From Aralia elata (Eukaryota > Streptophyta > Magnoliopsida > Apiales > Araliaceae), in the NCBI GenBank assembly GCA_034770075.1, contig JAVJAP010000334.1, positions 248,001 to 312,000 on the forward strand: a DNA stretch of 64,000 nt, written 5' to 3'. Shown in pieces: positions 1 through 12,942 of this stretch. The notes under the pieces are model-generated. The model worked only from the letters and a program-made list of their open reading frames with translations. It was not told the DNA's origin and ran no database searches. Position 1 is the first letter of the stretch. The number at the start of each line of letters is the position of its first letter. The position numbers were made by a program, and so were the translations under genes.

Positions 1-738
1 CAATGAACACCCGCTTGAAGACATAATCCATAAATTAGAGAAGGGTGTGGCAAACCACCTTGGCTATGTCAGCTCTGTAATGTTCGGTGAATCGACGCCT
101 CAATCACCTCTCCCACATTAATCTCAATACCCGTCACAATGGCATATAATAACAAAGCTTCTCCTTGGGTACATCACTCACATGCTGTGATGACATCAGC
201 TTAGCGGAGAGGAAAGCATACCAAACCTTACCATAAAGACTCAAATCCTTACTATGGAATGAAATTGCTGCACGTGGCCCCCTGGATATCCAAGTCGTCC
301 CCGGTTTACACAAGTCAGTAAACACCTTCTCCAAATTCGGTCCCTCCGCAAGAAATTGAGTGTATCTATAGCGTATATCAGGCCGCAAGTTATAATATTC
401 ATTGATCGTCTGAGCTCTAAATGAAACTTTCTTACCCCTGATTGTAACCTCGTATGAAGCCGCGTCTTCTGCATTGGCATAGAATTCTTTGACAATGGCT
501 ATACATGCAGGTTATGGATGTGCGGTGAATGTCTCCCATCCCCTCTCAATTATCTGTAGCATCATCTCACCATCTACCACTTCGTCAGGCGTGAGACCGC
601 GCTCAGGAGTTAGAGCTTTACCCGATGTGTACGAATCATATCTGTCAGCGGCCTCAGCACTGACGAATTTCCTTCTATCAAATTTCCTGGATGGTGTTGA
701 AGATGAACCCTCACCCTGATGCCTTTTAGGAGCCATTA
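1..738 (-). pseudogene. Athila downstream ORF, putative plant transposon protein domain, broken
   Basis: Reading leftward from an ATG at 738, the protein starts MAPKRHQGEGSSS and carries the block FDRRKFVSAEAADRY followed by ERGW and, after a stop, IVKEFYAN. This is recognisable as the 'putative plant transposon protein' domain found downstream of integrase in Athila-type elements; its biochemical role is unknown. The frame has a TAA at 512-514 where CAA (Gln) is expected, then stays open through LRPDIRYRYTQF and the SFHSKDLSLYGKVW region. An apparent 1-bp loss near position 136 shifts the frame, and a further in-frame TGA follows near 70. The ORF leaves the window at base 1. It lies 1.2 kb after integrase, as expected. 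Confidence 0.75.
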
Positions 739-1919
739 CTAACCACTGAACAATCAAACCCAATCGTAGATTCTGAAACAACAAGACAAACACCCCACAA
801 TTCTGCTATGCAAATCCCCCAAACTCAAACGCTACTAATTTCTAACTAAACTTTGCACAGGTGAAGACACGAAAACAATTTGAAACCCAGACAATCCAAC
901 CAAAATTCAACAGTAATCAAAACGCAAGAGTATAGCATGGATTCAAACTGCCCAATATTAATTCCAGATGAACTTGACTCAAACCCAATGTAGGATACCT
1001 GACAGATTTTGTGGAGTTTGAGCGGTTGAATTGGTTGACTTGCTCCTTCAATTAGGTAAAAACCCTAGGACTCGTTCATGCAAAGAGATAGCTTATATAG
1101 ATTGTGCATGAAAAACAGAGTATTCCTCTTTTGCACGAGAGATGGACTTAGAGCCGTGTTAGGATTTTGATTTTGGAGAGGAGTTTGATGTGTTTAAGAA
1201 GGAATCCAACTGTGGGTAGGATGAGGGATGAATTTAGAAGAGAAATTAAAGAGGAGAAGGTTGGTTCGGTATAGGAGAGGTAGAAATAGGAGTTGGAAGA
1301 AGTTGCATGGGTTTAGGATTCAAAGAAACTGAATTGGGATCGGGTTTTAAAATTAGATTTCCGCGATCCTCGCCGGGGCGAGAAGTTTATACCTGAAAAT
1401 CTCGCCGGGGCGAGAATGGACAGAGAAGAATGGGCTGGGGCGAGAAAATTCCATGTTGGAGCGGGTTTTGGCAGAGAGGTTCTTGCCGGGGCGAGAAGCC
1501 CTAGTGTCTTTTCTCACCGGGGCGAGAAACCTCTTTTCTGAGATTTTTGCTTTGTTCCCCCTTTCTTCAATTAGTACCATCCCAATAGCATGTCTCTTCT
1601 TCGAATGCATTCCCCAAGTTTTTGCCCCTGTTCCACAGAATAACAACATAAATGAGTCTAACCACGAGAGATTTGAGAGTTATTTCAAAACATGAACAAT
1701 TTGAACTACTACTTCTACTAACTAGAACAAAATTACTAACTACACTAAATCTATTAAAGCAATAAAGTAACATGATTGGGTTGCCTCCCATCGAGCGCTT
1801 GGTTTATAGTCATCAACCCGACTTTCTCTGTGGTATTAAGCATCAGTGTGATCGAGGGAAGAGAGATAAATCACTGATGCTTGTTGATCCACATCGCCTC
1901 CCCAATAATGTTTGAGTCG
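739..1919 (-). other. Athila spacer between integrase and downstream ORF
   Basis: About 1.2 kb with no credible coding sequence apart from the first ~100 bases, which continue the integrase tail in frame after its stop (KHYWGGDV block). In sense orientation it then contains the 'gatgggaggcaacccaa' sequence typical of this position in plant Athila-type elements (near 1774-1792), the palindrome cluster described separately, and a pyrimidine-rich stretch up to the downstream ORF. Short ORFs across it are not supported by any recognisable motif. Confidence 0.6.
1366..1531 (-). repeat. Cluster of five CpG-rich palindromic 16-mers
   Basis: Five copies of a near-palindrome, in element sense TCTCGCCCCGGCGAGA, lie near 1369, 1402, 1434, 1483 and 1515, spaced about 32-49 bp. 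Two copies are almost exact and three are degraded (CTCACC, CTTGCC and GGCTGG variants). The surroundings are ordinary AT-rich spacer. The same word occurs three times at 14880-14958 in an unrelated insertion. Confidence 0.85.
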
Positions 1920-3910
1920 CTAACCATTGACCTTGAAAGTGCGCTTTGAGTTTGGTTCTTCGACGTTGATTGCTCCATGGGGGGCTACAGCAGTGACAAT
2001 GAAAGGACCTGACCATCTAGACTTCAACTTTCCAGGAAATAATCGCAATCTGGAGTTGAACAACAATACTGCCTGTCCCGGTTCGAATTTCCGATCAACA
2101 ATCCATTTGTCATGCCACCTATTGACTTTTTCTTTATAGAGCTTAGTGTTTTCATAGGCATGGTGACGAAACTCCTCCATCTCATTCAATTGAAGCAACC
2201 TTTTCTCGCCCAATGCTTGGAGATCAAAGTTCAATTTCTGAATTGCCCAATATGCATTGTGTTCAAGTTCGAACGGTAAATGACACACTTTTTTGTAAAC
2301 CATGCGATACAGTGACATTCCAATGGGATTCTTATAAGCCATGCCATACGCCCATAAAGCATCGTCTAATTTCATCGCCCAATCCTTACGAGATGGGTTC
2401 ACCACTTTCTCCAGAATTTGCTTAACTTCACGATTCGACACCTCCGCTTGGCCATTCGTTTGGGGATGATAAGCCGTAGCAATCCTGTGTTTGACTCCAT
2501 ATTTAGCTAACAACTTGGTGAACTGCTTATTGCAAAAATGGGTACCTTCGTCACTGATTATGGCTCTTGGTGTACCGAATCGAGTAAAAATATTTTTCTG
2601 CAAGAACCGTAGAACCACTTTGGCATCATTTGTGGGTAATGCAGATGCTTCAACCCATTTTGATACATAATCCACAATTAAAAGTATGTATTGATTGTTG
2701 AATGACGACGGAAATGGCCCCATAAAGTCAATACCCCATACGTCGAAGAGTTCAACTTCAAGGATAGTGTTGAGAGGCATTTCATGCCGTTTTGAAATGT
2801 TGTCAACCCTTTGACATCTATCGCACTTTAGAACAAAAAGGTGGGCATCTTTGAACAACGAAGGCCAGAAAAACCCTGATTGCAGCACTTTTGCTGCAGT
2901 TCTTTCTCCCCCATAATGTCCTCTATACTCTGACGAATGGCAACGAGTCAATATGCTCTCCATTTCTTCCTAAGGCACACAACGTCGTATCATTTGATCC
3001 GCACAAGTTTTGAAGAGAAATGATTCATCCCAGAGGTACTGCTTGATATCATGGAGAAATTTCTTTTTTGTTGAGAAGTGAAATCTTGTGGAAGTACGTT
3101 ACTGACTAGATAGTTCACGTAATCAGCATACCAAGGCACTTCGATGGTGATACGAAACAGCTGCTCATTCGGAAAGGACTCATTAATTACCACTTCATCC
3201 TTTTTCTGAATGTCAGCATTCTCTAACCTTGAAAGATGATCAGCCACTTGATTCTCCGTACCTTTCCTATCTCGAATTTCTAAGTCAAATTCTTGCAACA
3301 GGAGGACCCATCGAATCAACCTTGGTTTGGCATCCTTCTTTGCAATCAAGTATTTGATGGCTGCATGATCAGTGTAGACTATCACCTTGGTTCCGATCAA
3401 ATATGCTCGAAATTTATTAAAGGCAAATACTACTGCAAGTAACTCTTTTTCTGTAGTGGTGTAATTCAATTGTGCATCAGTGAGTGTCTTACTTGAGTAA
3501 TAAGTGGTGTGAAAAATCTTATCCCTTCGTTGTCCCAACACAGCTCCCACTGCATAATCACTTGCGTCACACATCAACTCAAAAGGTAAAGTCCAATCGG
3601 GAGCAACTATGATCGGGGCTGTGACTAACTTTTTTTTCAGCACTTCAAAGGCTTCGATGCAAGATTGATCCATCTTGAAGGGAACATCTTTCTCAAGGAG
3701 TGAACACAATGGTTTTGAAATTTTTGAGAAGTCCTTGATGAATCGACGGTAGAATCCTACATGTCCGAGAAAACTTTTAATGCCTCTTATAGATGTCGAT
3801 GGAGGTAGCTTTTCAATGGTTTCAATCTTTGCTCTATCCACATCTAAGCCTGCTTCGGACACCTTGTGCCCCAGAATAATCCCTTCTTGCACCATAAAGT
3901 GGCATTTTTC
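1920..3910 (-). pseudogene. pol: Athila RNase H and integrase
   Basis: The RNase H part includes CDASDYAVGAVLG, TEKELLAVV and YTDHAAIKYL. The integrase follows with an HHCC zinc domain (HSSEYRGHYGG...CDRCQR) and a catalytic core showing GIDFMGPFP (first Asp), SDEGTHF (second Asp) and QTNGQAEVSNRE (Glu). It would process and insert the element cDNA. A one-base loss in an A-run near 3065-3075 shifts the frame after DFTSQQKRNF. Stops are at 2970-2972 (TAG) and 1920-1922 (TAG where the family has CAG, Gln). The tail after 1920 continues the conserved RLKHYWGGDV sequence in frame, so the final stop is a lesion, not the natural end. Confidence 0.88.
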
Positions 3911-5542
3911 TCAATTAAGCACCAGATTTGTCTCCACATAGCGCTTCAACACTAAGATGAGATTGCTAAGACATAGATCAAAACTATCACCGAATATAGA
4001 AAAATCATCCATGAATACCTCCAAATTCTGCTCAACCATATCCGAGAAAATAGCCATCATGCATCGCTGAAATGTAGCCGGTGCATTACATAACCCGAAA
4101 GACATTCTTCGGAATGCAAACATTCCATAAGGGCATGTAAAAGTCGTTTTCTCTTGGTCCTCCGGAGCAATTACTATCTGGTTATAACCTGAGTATCCGT
4201 CAAGAAGGCAATAAAACTGATGACCGGACAACCTATCCAACATCTGATCAATAAATGGCGGTGGAAAGTGATCCTTGCGCGTCGCTTTGTTCAACTTGCG
4301 GTAATCCATACACACTCGCCAACCTGTAACTGTTCTTGTAGGAATGAGTTCATTATTTTCGTTTTCAACCACTGTTATTCCCCCCTTTTTAGGCACACAC
4401 TGTACAGGACTTACCCAAGAACTGTCTGAAATCGGATAGATAATATCGGTATCTAACCACTTAATGATTTCCTTCTTCACTACGTCCTTCATGATCGGAT
4501 TCAATCTTCTTTGTTGCTCAATAACCGGTTTTGCTCCTTCTTCAAGCAGAATTTTGTGCATGCAAAATGACGGACTGATTCCCTTGATGTCTGCTATTGT
4601 CCACTCAATTGCTGTTTTATACTCACGCAAAACCCTTAATAGTTTTTCTTCTTGAGATTCATTCAAATGAGCAGAAGCTATTACTGGTATCATGTCAGAG
4701 TCTCCCAAGTAAGCATACCTTAGATGAGATGGAAGTGGTTTGAGTTCAAGCATAGGTGGTTCTTCCACTGACGGTTTGGACCTCTTTTCCCCTTCTTTTG
4801 GCCGGTCAAGTGTATCAAATTGCCTGCTGAATTTCCGAGAAATAGGTAACACGTCTAAAACCTTGACATAATCCCACTCATCAAAATCATCAAGAGTGTC
4901 TATCCCAACCAGAGCAGCTTCTAATGGATCTTCACAATAACTTACACTAGTTTGCTCATTCACGATTTCATCTAGCAGGTTTATTCGTAAGCATTCCTCG
5001 CCTTCCTTAGGGAATTTCATCGATTGAAACACGCTAAAGGTGACTTCCTGGTCTTGAACTCTCATTGTCAATTCACTTTTTTGTACATCTATCAACGTTC
5101 TCCCTGTTGTTGAGAATGGACGACCTAATACGATGGGGATTTCTTTATCCTCTTCGTAATCCAAAATGACGAAGTCAGCCGAGAAGATGAATATATCAAC
5201 CTTAACTAAGATATCTTCCATAATACCCCTCGGATATGTCAATGACCTGTCTGCCAACTGCAAGCTGATGTTTGTTGGTTTTGGTGCCTTTAGCCCAAGC
5301 TGAGTATAAATTGATAACGACATTAAATTGATGATAGCTCCTAAGTCACACAATGCCCTTCCAGAGAACTGGTTACCAATTACACATGGAATATTGAAGC
5401 TTCCTGGATCCTTTAGTTTGGGTGGCAATTTGTTCTGCAAAATTGCACTGCATTCCTCGGTTAATGCCACCGTCTCGAATTTTCCCAGTTTTCTCTTCTT
5501 TGACAACACCTCCTTCATGAATTTTTCATAACTAGGCATCTA
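3911..5542 (-). pseudogene. pol: Athila protease and reverse transcriptase
   Basis: The 542-residue frame from 5539 starts MPSYEKFMKEVLSKKRK. A retropepsin-like domain follows with the Athila-style active site CDLGAIINLMSLSIY and the downstream IVLGRPFSTTGR strand. The RT domain spans about residues 320-542: WVSPVQCVPKKGG, RVCMDYRKLN, FYCLLDGYSGYNQI, FGLCNAPATFQRCM and the catalytic FMDDFSIFG. It is bounded upstream by TAG at 5540-5542 and downstream by TGA at 3911-3913, the latter replacing the Trp of LNWEKCHF. Beyond that stop the frame continues directly into RNase H, so the two are one polyprotein split by mutation. Confidence 0.9.
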
Positions 5543-6752
5543 TTCCAGGGCTTCTGCAAATGGTATGTTAATGTGCAGTTTCTTGAAAACATCTAAGAAT
5601 CTAGAGAATTGCTTATCTAACTTAGCTTTCTACAATCTTTGAGGGAATGGTACGGGAAGCACTACACTATCTGGCATGCGTTCTTTTGACTTTGCCTCCG
5701 AACCTGCATCCTTCACCTTTTCTAGTTCGTTCGTCTTACTTTTCGCCGGGGTTACGTCATCTTCATTCTCCATAACTGTTTCTGGGGTAGAATTTCCTTT
5801 AACCGTAACAGGAAGCTCTTTTCCACTCCTTAAGGTGACAGCCTTGCAATGTTCTTTTCCATCCGTTCTTGGGTTAACCTCTGTATCGCTTGGAAGTGCT
5901 CCTTGTGGTCGATTGTTCAAGACGTGAGCCAACTGTCCCAGCTGATTTTCCAAGTTCTTAATTGACACTGCCTGGCTTTTCACATTCAAATCTACCTGAG
6001 TTAATATCTTATCTTGATCATTCATTCTTTTCTCAGACGATGTGATGAATCTTGCCAACGATTCTTCTAAACTTAATTTTCTTTCTGCATGTTGTGGAGC
6101 TTGGTTCTGAAAACCTGGGGGATTCTGTGATCTTGGAGCTGGATTTTGAGTCTGAGTGTTATTGCTCCAAGAGAAACCCAAATGATTCTTCCACCTCGGA
6201 TTATAAGCATTTTGATATGGCTGTTGCAGTCTGTTATAACTCCCCAAATACTGTACCGATTCCGGATTAATGGCACAATAATCCGTTGGATGTGCACCTG
6301 CACATAGCTCACACACATAGGCTACTTGCTAGACTTTCGATTCTGCCAAAGCTTCAATCTTAGACATGGCAGCCATCTGAGCTGTTAGTGCCGTGACCGC
6401 ATCTACTTCCAATACTCCAGCTACCTTTTGTTGATTCATTCTGGAAGTCGGCCATTGATAGTTATTTGCAACCATAGTCTCTAACAAAGTGAAAGCTTCC
6501 TCAAAATTTTTATCCATAAGGGCTCCTCCCGCAGCTGCATCAATACATGTTCGAGTGTCACTATTCAACCCATTGTAGAATGTCTGAACTTGTAGCCACT
6601 TGGGTAGCCCATGATGTGGACATTTTCTCAATAAATCCTTGAACCTTTCCCAAGCCTCGTATAGTGACTCTCCATGCTGTTGCCCAAATGTAGAAATCTC
6701 GTTTCTCAACTTAGCCGACTTAGCTAGCGGGAAGAATTTCGCTAGGAATTTC
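5543..6752 (-). pseudogene. gag: Athila gag, truncated at its N-terminus
   Basis: The retrotransposon gag domain is recognisable from FLAKFFPLAKSAKLRNEI and SLYEAWERFKDLLRKCPHHG through QTFYNGL. A zinc knuckle CELCAGAHPTDYC follows, then a Gln/Asn/Pro-rich linker and a coiled-coil-like stretch ending in VPFPQRL. It would form the particle shell. In-frame TAG codons lie at 6329-6331, 5630-5632 and 5540-5542, each explicable as CAG to TAG. The N-terminal part of gag is missing: upstream of residue IGKKFLAKFF the DNA switches to Tekay integrase sequence on the other strand. Confidence 0.88.
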
Positions 6753-6865
6753 TTACCGATCAAGATCAGATTTAACCTAGATCAGTTGGCGAAGTTGTAT
6801 ATGAAGGAGGTTGTTTCGAGGCACAGTGTTCCAGTATCTATTGTTTCAGATAGGGATCCGTGATT
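6753..6865 (+). pseudogene. pol: T1 integrase core, first fragment
   Basis: Translates as LPIKIRFNLDQLAKLYMKEV followed by VSRHSVPVSIVSDRDP, the catalytic-core stretch containing the second catalytic Asp (SDRDP). T2 has the same region with small changes. The frame ends where copia element B1 inserts after GATCCG-TGATT; the following residues (RFTSNFW) resume at 13608. Confidence 0.88.
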
Positions 6866-8688
6866 TGTTAGGTTTGTATATAGCGCGAACATGCAATCAA
6901 ATTACATAAATAGTGCGGAAGCGCGATAAAACGGATTTTAAAAATTTTCATACAAACCATCACCATGATCATCCATGTGCTCAATTATCAATTAAACGAA
7001 AGAGATAAAGTATGAGAATCATACCCTTGTAGAACCATGCTTCCACAGGTACGAGTTCACTTCCAAATCCTTCGCGTTCTCCTTGAATTCCATCAATTAA
7101 ATTCCTTCCTTTGATCAACGTTAGCCACCCAAGTGTTTGGCCTCTAGAGATGATCCACCAAGGAATAATAGTTGTTCAAGAAGATGGGTGTTGGCAAAAC
7201 CCTAGTTTCTATCTCTATAGAAATTGCAAGTACTCTCTCTCTCTCCAATTCATATGGAAGAGTATAACTGTCTAGCAGTCTAATTGTCTAACCCTAAATC
7301 ATGATAAGACTCCTCTTATTTATAGATATAGGGAACCCTCCTAAACTATTTAGGATTAGGATTTTTATTTTTAATTAAACTCCTTTAATTAATTAAACTC
7401 CTAATCCAATTAGGAATTCATGAGATAGTACTTCTATTAATTAATTCCCAATCCCTATTAGGAATTAAATAATAGTAATAGTAATAATAATAATAAGACT
7501 CCTCTTATTAATTTATATTTAATATTTCTAAAATATTAAATAATAAATATTAAGCTATTTAATTTATTCTATCTCCATAGATTAAATTAAATACACTTAA
7601 CTTATTATTACAATTATGCCATTCACTTCTTAAACAAATATTTTTCTTTTGCGGTGTGACCCTTTAGGTTCTCCATATTAAACCGGTTGTGAATAAATCA
7701 ATTAAAACAATTCTAATCTTATTTAAATAAATAAATTAAACTATTTAATTCATTTAAATAAATAATATTTATTCTACAATAAGGGTAAGCCCCCTTAGCG
7801 ATCAACGACTTTCCAGATAATATAGATTTCAACATTAATCACAAAAGAACCTTTCAGTGAATAGTTACCGTACAATTCAATCCTTCTATCATACAATGTC
7901 CCAATTAAATATAAGACATGGAATTACTGTCAAGTCTTATTTTATTTAATTATGTGTATTTCGATTCTCAAATGCACAACTCTGATAATGTAAATTAGAA
8001 ACTCCTTACTAATTTCATTCTGCTTTGGCCAAAGACTTCTGAGTCGTCATTTATCGAATCACATAGGACATTCTCTCCTTTTACTAGAAGTGGTAGATTC
8101 TTTGTTGATCATTCACCTATCTCCATGTATAACTTATTATACTCAATCATACCCTTTGATATACCCTAAGGGTCTTAAGGGACATGTCAAAGTATAACTC
8201 ATCATACACAAGATACTATGATGATCTCAAGTCCAAGGATCACTTGTACTACTATCACTAGAGGAATTCCTATTGACGGGCGAGTAAAACTCCATTAGGT
8301 ATTCCTTAGCGAGCCACGTTCAGTGAACTTATTCTCTAATAAGCACCTACATACTTGCTTTAGTGTCTCCACACAAATGATTATGAGATCAATCATTCTC
8401 TTGCAATGAACAAGCAACGTATGTACTAATCTATCCGGATTCACTAATCCCCTTTTTAGTAATCCATCGATTAGGAACAATTTTAGTTTGTGAGCTATCT
8501 AGAATTTAGATCTCATTAGCATAATCCCTATCATGATTTTAAAAGCATTGCTCAAAACTATGGGTTTATCACATTTAATATAACAGCATCATGTAGATAA
8601 TATAAAATGCCTTTAATAACCGAATAAGATTACAAAGTATATGCTACATCATATCAAATATGATTGGCTTGTGTGCATACTTCTTTCA
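6866..8688 (-). repeat. B1 3' LTR, full length (1823 bp)
   Basis: In sense it runs TGAAAG...CCTAACA and starts directly after the purine-rich tract AGTGCAAGTGGGAGAT. It contains a TATA-like CTATAAATAAGAGGAG element near 7313-7330 (minus strand), an AT-rich inverted repeat around 7710-7770, a trinucleotide-rich run (taa/tag) near 7455-7495 and a 61-codon sense ORF at 8295-8480. It is the longest copy of this LTR in the window and serves as reference for the others. Confidence 0.9.
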
Positions 8689-11600
8689 ATCTCCCACTTG
8701 CACTAAAGCCAATCGTCATGGTATCTAATACCCTTCTTCTCTAAGTGACAATCATCCTGCTCTTTGGATAAAGCTTTAGTAAATGGATATGCAATGTTGT
8801 TCTCGAGAGTCCACTATCTCTATAGTGACTTTTCCTCTTTCAATGATTCCACTAATTAAATGAAAGTGCCGCAACACATGTTTGAATCTAAGATGAGACT
8901 TAGGAACTATTCCTAGTTCTGTAATGAACTTTTCATCCAAACAATCAAACTTGCAGCTTCATTTACAGCTATATACTTTGTCTTTGTCACTAAACTAGCA
9001 ACTCTTTGCTGTTTGGAACCTTTCCAATTCACTGCACCACCTTTCAAGGTAACGATTTACCTTAAGGTGGATTTGTTATCGTCTTAGTCAGTCCGAAAAA
9101 CTTGAGTCTGTTTAGCCCTCTAGTTTTAATTTAGACCTACCATGAATCATGATCACATCTTCAGTACTGGTTAAGTACCTAAAGATGTTTATCACTGTCT
9201 TACAGTGATCTTCTCCAGAATATGACTGATCAACATCAGGTCTTGTATATTCATTGCATACATGATAGTAACTCATGTGATCTCTCTTTCAATTGGGGAC
9301 AATTTTAGAGAGATACACTCCATGGCTCATCATCATGAGACCTCTCTTGGAGTTTGCCATACTAAACGCCTTTAGCATCGAATGAATATACGTTCATTGA
9401 GTTAAGCTGAACATCCTTTTAAATCTATCTATATAGATTTATATCCCCAATATATAGGATGCTCCTCCTAAGTTATTCATGGAAGAATGTTTAGACAATT
9501 TTATCTTTACTGATTGTAGCATTGGTGTGTCATTCCTTATCAATAATATATCAACATATAATACTAGGAATGTCACAGTGCTCCCACTGACCTTTTGTAC
9601 ACACTAGGTTCATTCTCGTTTTTGATAAAATCAAACTCTTTTGATTGTCTCATCAAAATGAATGTTCCATCTTTGAGAAGCTTGCCTCAATCCATAAATA
9701 GATCGTTGCATCTTATACACGATTTGCTTCAACCTTTGAAACAAATTACTCTGGCTGTATCATACATACATTTTCCTCAAGTCTTCATTAAGGAAGGATG
9801 TCTCCACATCCATTTTGCCAGATTTCGCAATAAGCTGCAATCACAAGAAAAATCCAAATAGACTTGAGCATTACCCGATAATAAGGTTTTATCACAGTCA
9901 ACTCCTTGACTTAAAAAACTTTTTAAATAGGTCTGGTCTTATAGGTCTCCACCTTGCCATTTGCCCCAGTCTTTCTCTTAAAGACCCATATTCACACTCT
10001 AGGCACTATGCCCTTTTGTGGAGTAACCAGAGTCAATACTTGGTTCTCATACATGGAGTCCATTTCGGATTTCATGGCCATCTGCCATTTCTCTGAGTGT
10101 CTTCTACTCATAGCCTCATCGTATATAACTGGATCATCATCTTCTATGATGCGTACCTCATCATCATCCTCTATGATGAATCCATACCTCCCAGGTATCT
10201 TCAGTACTCTTCCAGATTTATGATTCGGTTGTGGTACAATAGGTCTATCTACAGGTTCCTCGGTTCGACTTAAAGTGCTTTGTGGTTCCTGAACTCCTTT
10301 AAGATCTATTACCCTCCCACTAGCTCCTTCAATGATAAACACATTTATCTAAGAAGGCAGCGTGTATGATTATAGTAATAATACCCTAAACTTTCTTTAG
10401 GATATCCCACAAGTCTGCACTTGTCAGATTTTGTCCTAAACTTATCTTTGAAACCTTTTCATATAAGCTGGACAACCCCTTATCTTAACATACTTAAGAG
10501 TAGGAATCCTTCCTATCCATAACTTTTATGGAGTCTTGGGCTCGACTTTTTGAGGTTACCTTATTTTGTAGATATGCAACCGTTTCTAGGGCATAACCCC
10601 AGATAGATACTAGAATGTCGGTAAATATCATTATGGACTGCACCATGTCCAACAAGGTATAATTCTCCTTTTTAGATACACCAATCAATTATTGCGTATT
10701 AGGAGGTGTCCATTATGAGAAAATACCATTTTGAGATGATCTAGAAACTCATTGCACAAGTATTCTTTCCTCGATCTGATCAAAGAATCTTAGTACTCTG
10801 TTAATATGTTTCACTTCTAAATTCTTTGAACATTTCAAATGATTCAGACTTGTATTTTATCAAATACACACATTCAACTCTTTGAATGACCATCTCTTTT
10901 TTCTTTTACTAGTTTGTTCAATTTGCAAAAATTATTTTTCATGTAAGTCAAGTTTTTCAAAGTCCATCAAGTGATCTTCCAGTTTCAAACAAAACATTAT
11001 CATTATAAATAGAACAATAATTGTTCTTAAATATAATACCAGAACCTTCCTTGTCAAACAACGGAAGTTCTAATGTTTTTAATGAAAACTGGAACATAAT
11101 AACAACTTATTAACTTAATAGACTTACCCGTAGGCAATGCTAAACTATAAGTTTCTATGGTTAATGCAACAACCTTTGCTCCATTCCCGCACATAAGATT
11201 ACTTACTCTTAGTTTAGCTTTCTACTTCTGCTCAGTCTCTGCATTGGATTGCATACGTGAGAACTACAGTCGGTATCCAATATCCAAGTAGAACCTTGAC
11301 TTATAGAAAGATTTATTTTTAATCATGAACAAACTTATAACTGTAACCAAAGCTTCATTAAGCTTCTTCTGGTTAGCCTCTGTAAGATTCTCCTTACAGT
11401 TTCCTTTCTAGTATCCAAGCTTATTGCAGTGGAAGCAAACTGCTTTGCTATCTGCATCAGTCTTGTTCTTATTGTCCTTTGTTTTTGCCTTTCCTTTTAC
11501 CTTATTTGAATTGTTCTTCTTTTAAGAAGATCCTTTTGCCTTCTTCCACTTCCTAGAAAAATCATCTACCAGTAAGACTTGGTCTTTCTTGGTTGGAAAG

Positions 11601-12175
11601 TGACTCTTTACAGTTTTCAACATGTTTAAGCAACTCAGGCAGACTGACATATAGCTTGTTCATGTGGAAATTCACAATAATTTGTGAGAAAGAGTCCGGA
11701 AGTGATTGCAAGATCAAATCTTAGATCAACTCTCCATCCATTAAAACCCAGTTGTCCCAATTGTTCAATCATATTGATCATTTTAGGACATTTGTCTATA
11801 CTGTAGTGCCATCGGTCATTCTAGATCAGAAGAGCTCCTTAGATATCTGATATCTAATAGTCCTACTTTCCTCACCCTTCAACTCCTTGAAGGTGCAGGA
11901 GTATAGTGGGAGCATCCATAGTTTCATGCTGACGCTGAAGCTCGTTACTCATGGATGTGAGCATGATGCATTTGAGCCAACTGTGCATCTTACTACTTTC
12001 TAAAAATAGCAATCTCTTCCTCAGAGGCATTGTCTGCAACCGTTGCAGGGATAAGCGTATTAAGGACATAAGATAGCTTTTCAGCCTTGAGAACTATTCT
12101 CAAATTTCTTAACCAGTCCGTTTAATTTGGTCCGATTAATTAGCATCTAATATGCTATGCAGTGATAGTGAATTA
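8689..12175 (-). pseudogene. B1 copia gag-pol, heavily decayed
   Basis: Sense order from 12175 leftward: gag beginning MSNSLSL, a zinc knuckle reading C-FH-C-NKLG-Y followed by a stop near 11420-11440 (His lost), a protease remnant, integrase with the type-B deletion at about 10890, the acidic IIEDDDEVRIIEDDD linker (10139-10180), then RT with YVD-ILLI at 9547-9564, and RNase H with TAA in place of Tyr before TDSS near 9105. Many further stops and small indels occur. It ends at the PPT adjoining the 3' LTR. No functional protein is possible; copia identity rests on domain order and similarity to the type-A copy at 36591-40411. Confidence 0.85.
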
Positions 12176-12942
12176 GACATCGTAAAATTCTATAAATGAA
12201 TTTGTAATTTAACAACATTTTAGCATACATTCATTTCTTAATTAATTACCAAAATAAATTAGGTCTTTATTTTAAATTGGTATCTCACTATTTTCATCAA
12301 ACTATATTACCCTCACTATATAGTTCGACAATTCTAATTAAAGATTTGCTAGTGAGAATAAGGATCCCATTTCAAATGTATATAGCTTTGTGGTAACACA
12401 ACAAACGATATACAAATAAATAGGTAGACAACTATTGTCAATTACATCACTATGTAACTCCTTGTATTTTGCCTCTTAGATTATTTTGATCAAGTGGTGA
12501 CACATCCGAATCAAAATTATCCAAGTTAAGTCCAACCTAGCACTTCCATATATTCGAAAGAAAAACACTGTCCTTTTGGTGACATAACAAAACAGCATCG
12601 TTCAGTCTATGTATAAGCATCAAATGTGATAATGCAACATCTTAAATATTTAATACTTGCCTTGTGGTGACACAACAAACTCATATTAAATATTTAATAC
12701 TCTATTGATTTACCATGCTAGAAGGCGACGTTCGATATTCTAAATATCTTTGAACGCTTAGGACTTAATATAATTTCTTTGAGGGATTTGTTATTATTTG
12801 TCTCATCTTGTTTAGCGCGCATGCACATATATATATAAAATACGCGTCATATTATTTAACATGCGAAGCATGTTGTATAATATATAATATATACATAGTA
12901 AGCATGTACATATAGAATACTATATTCTACCCGGATATTCTC
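12176..12942 (-). other. B1 5' leader with repeated short hairpins
   Basis: Noncoding leader between the truncated 5' LTR and gag. It holds several copies of a word like CCTTGTGGTGACACAACAAA (near 12390, 12495, 12573 and 12660), each able to pair TTGTG with CACAA around a 4-base loop. It also has an AT dinucleotide-rich stretch near 12820-12900. The expected PBS-proximal part is missing, together with the U5 end of the LTR. Confidence 0.65.

Larger units (their letters stand above)
1..6752 (-). mobile_element. Athila-like Ty3/gypsy retrotransposon, both ends missing
   Basis: Minus-strand element in the order gag, protease, RT, RNase H, integrase, about 1.2 kb of spacer, then a downstream ORF of the plant-transposon-protein type. 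That order, the DLGA protease box and the FMDD RT box fit the Athila branch of Ty3/gypsy. No LTR is visible: the gag 5' end stops at a junction with the Tekay-like integrase near 6752, and the downstream ORF runs off the left edge. Reading frames are interrupted by seven clear stop codons and at least two small frameshifts, so this is a decayed copy. The abrupt joining of two truncated coding regions at 6752 indicates a deletion or recombination breakpoint, not a clean insertion. Confidence 0.9.

Noticed and set aside
1366..1531. Regularly spaced palindromes resembling a CRISPR array
   Set aside because: Spacing is irregular, repeats are short and degraded, there are no cas genes, and the DNA is a plant retrotransposon.
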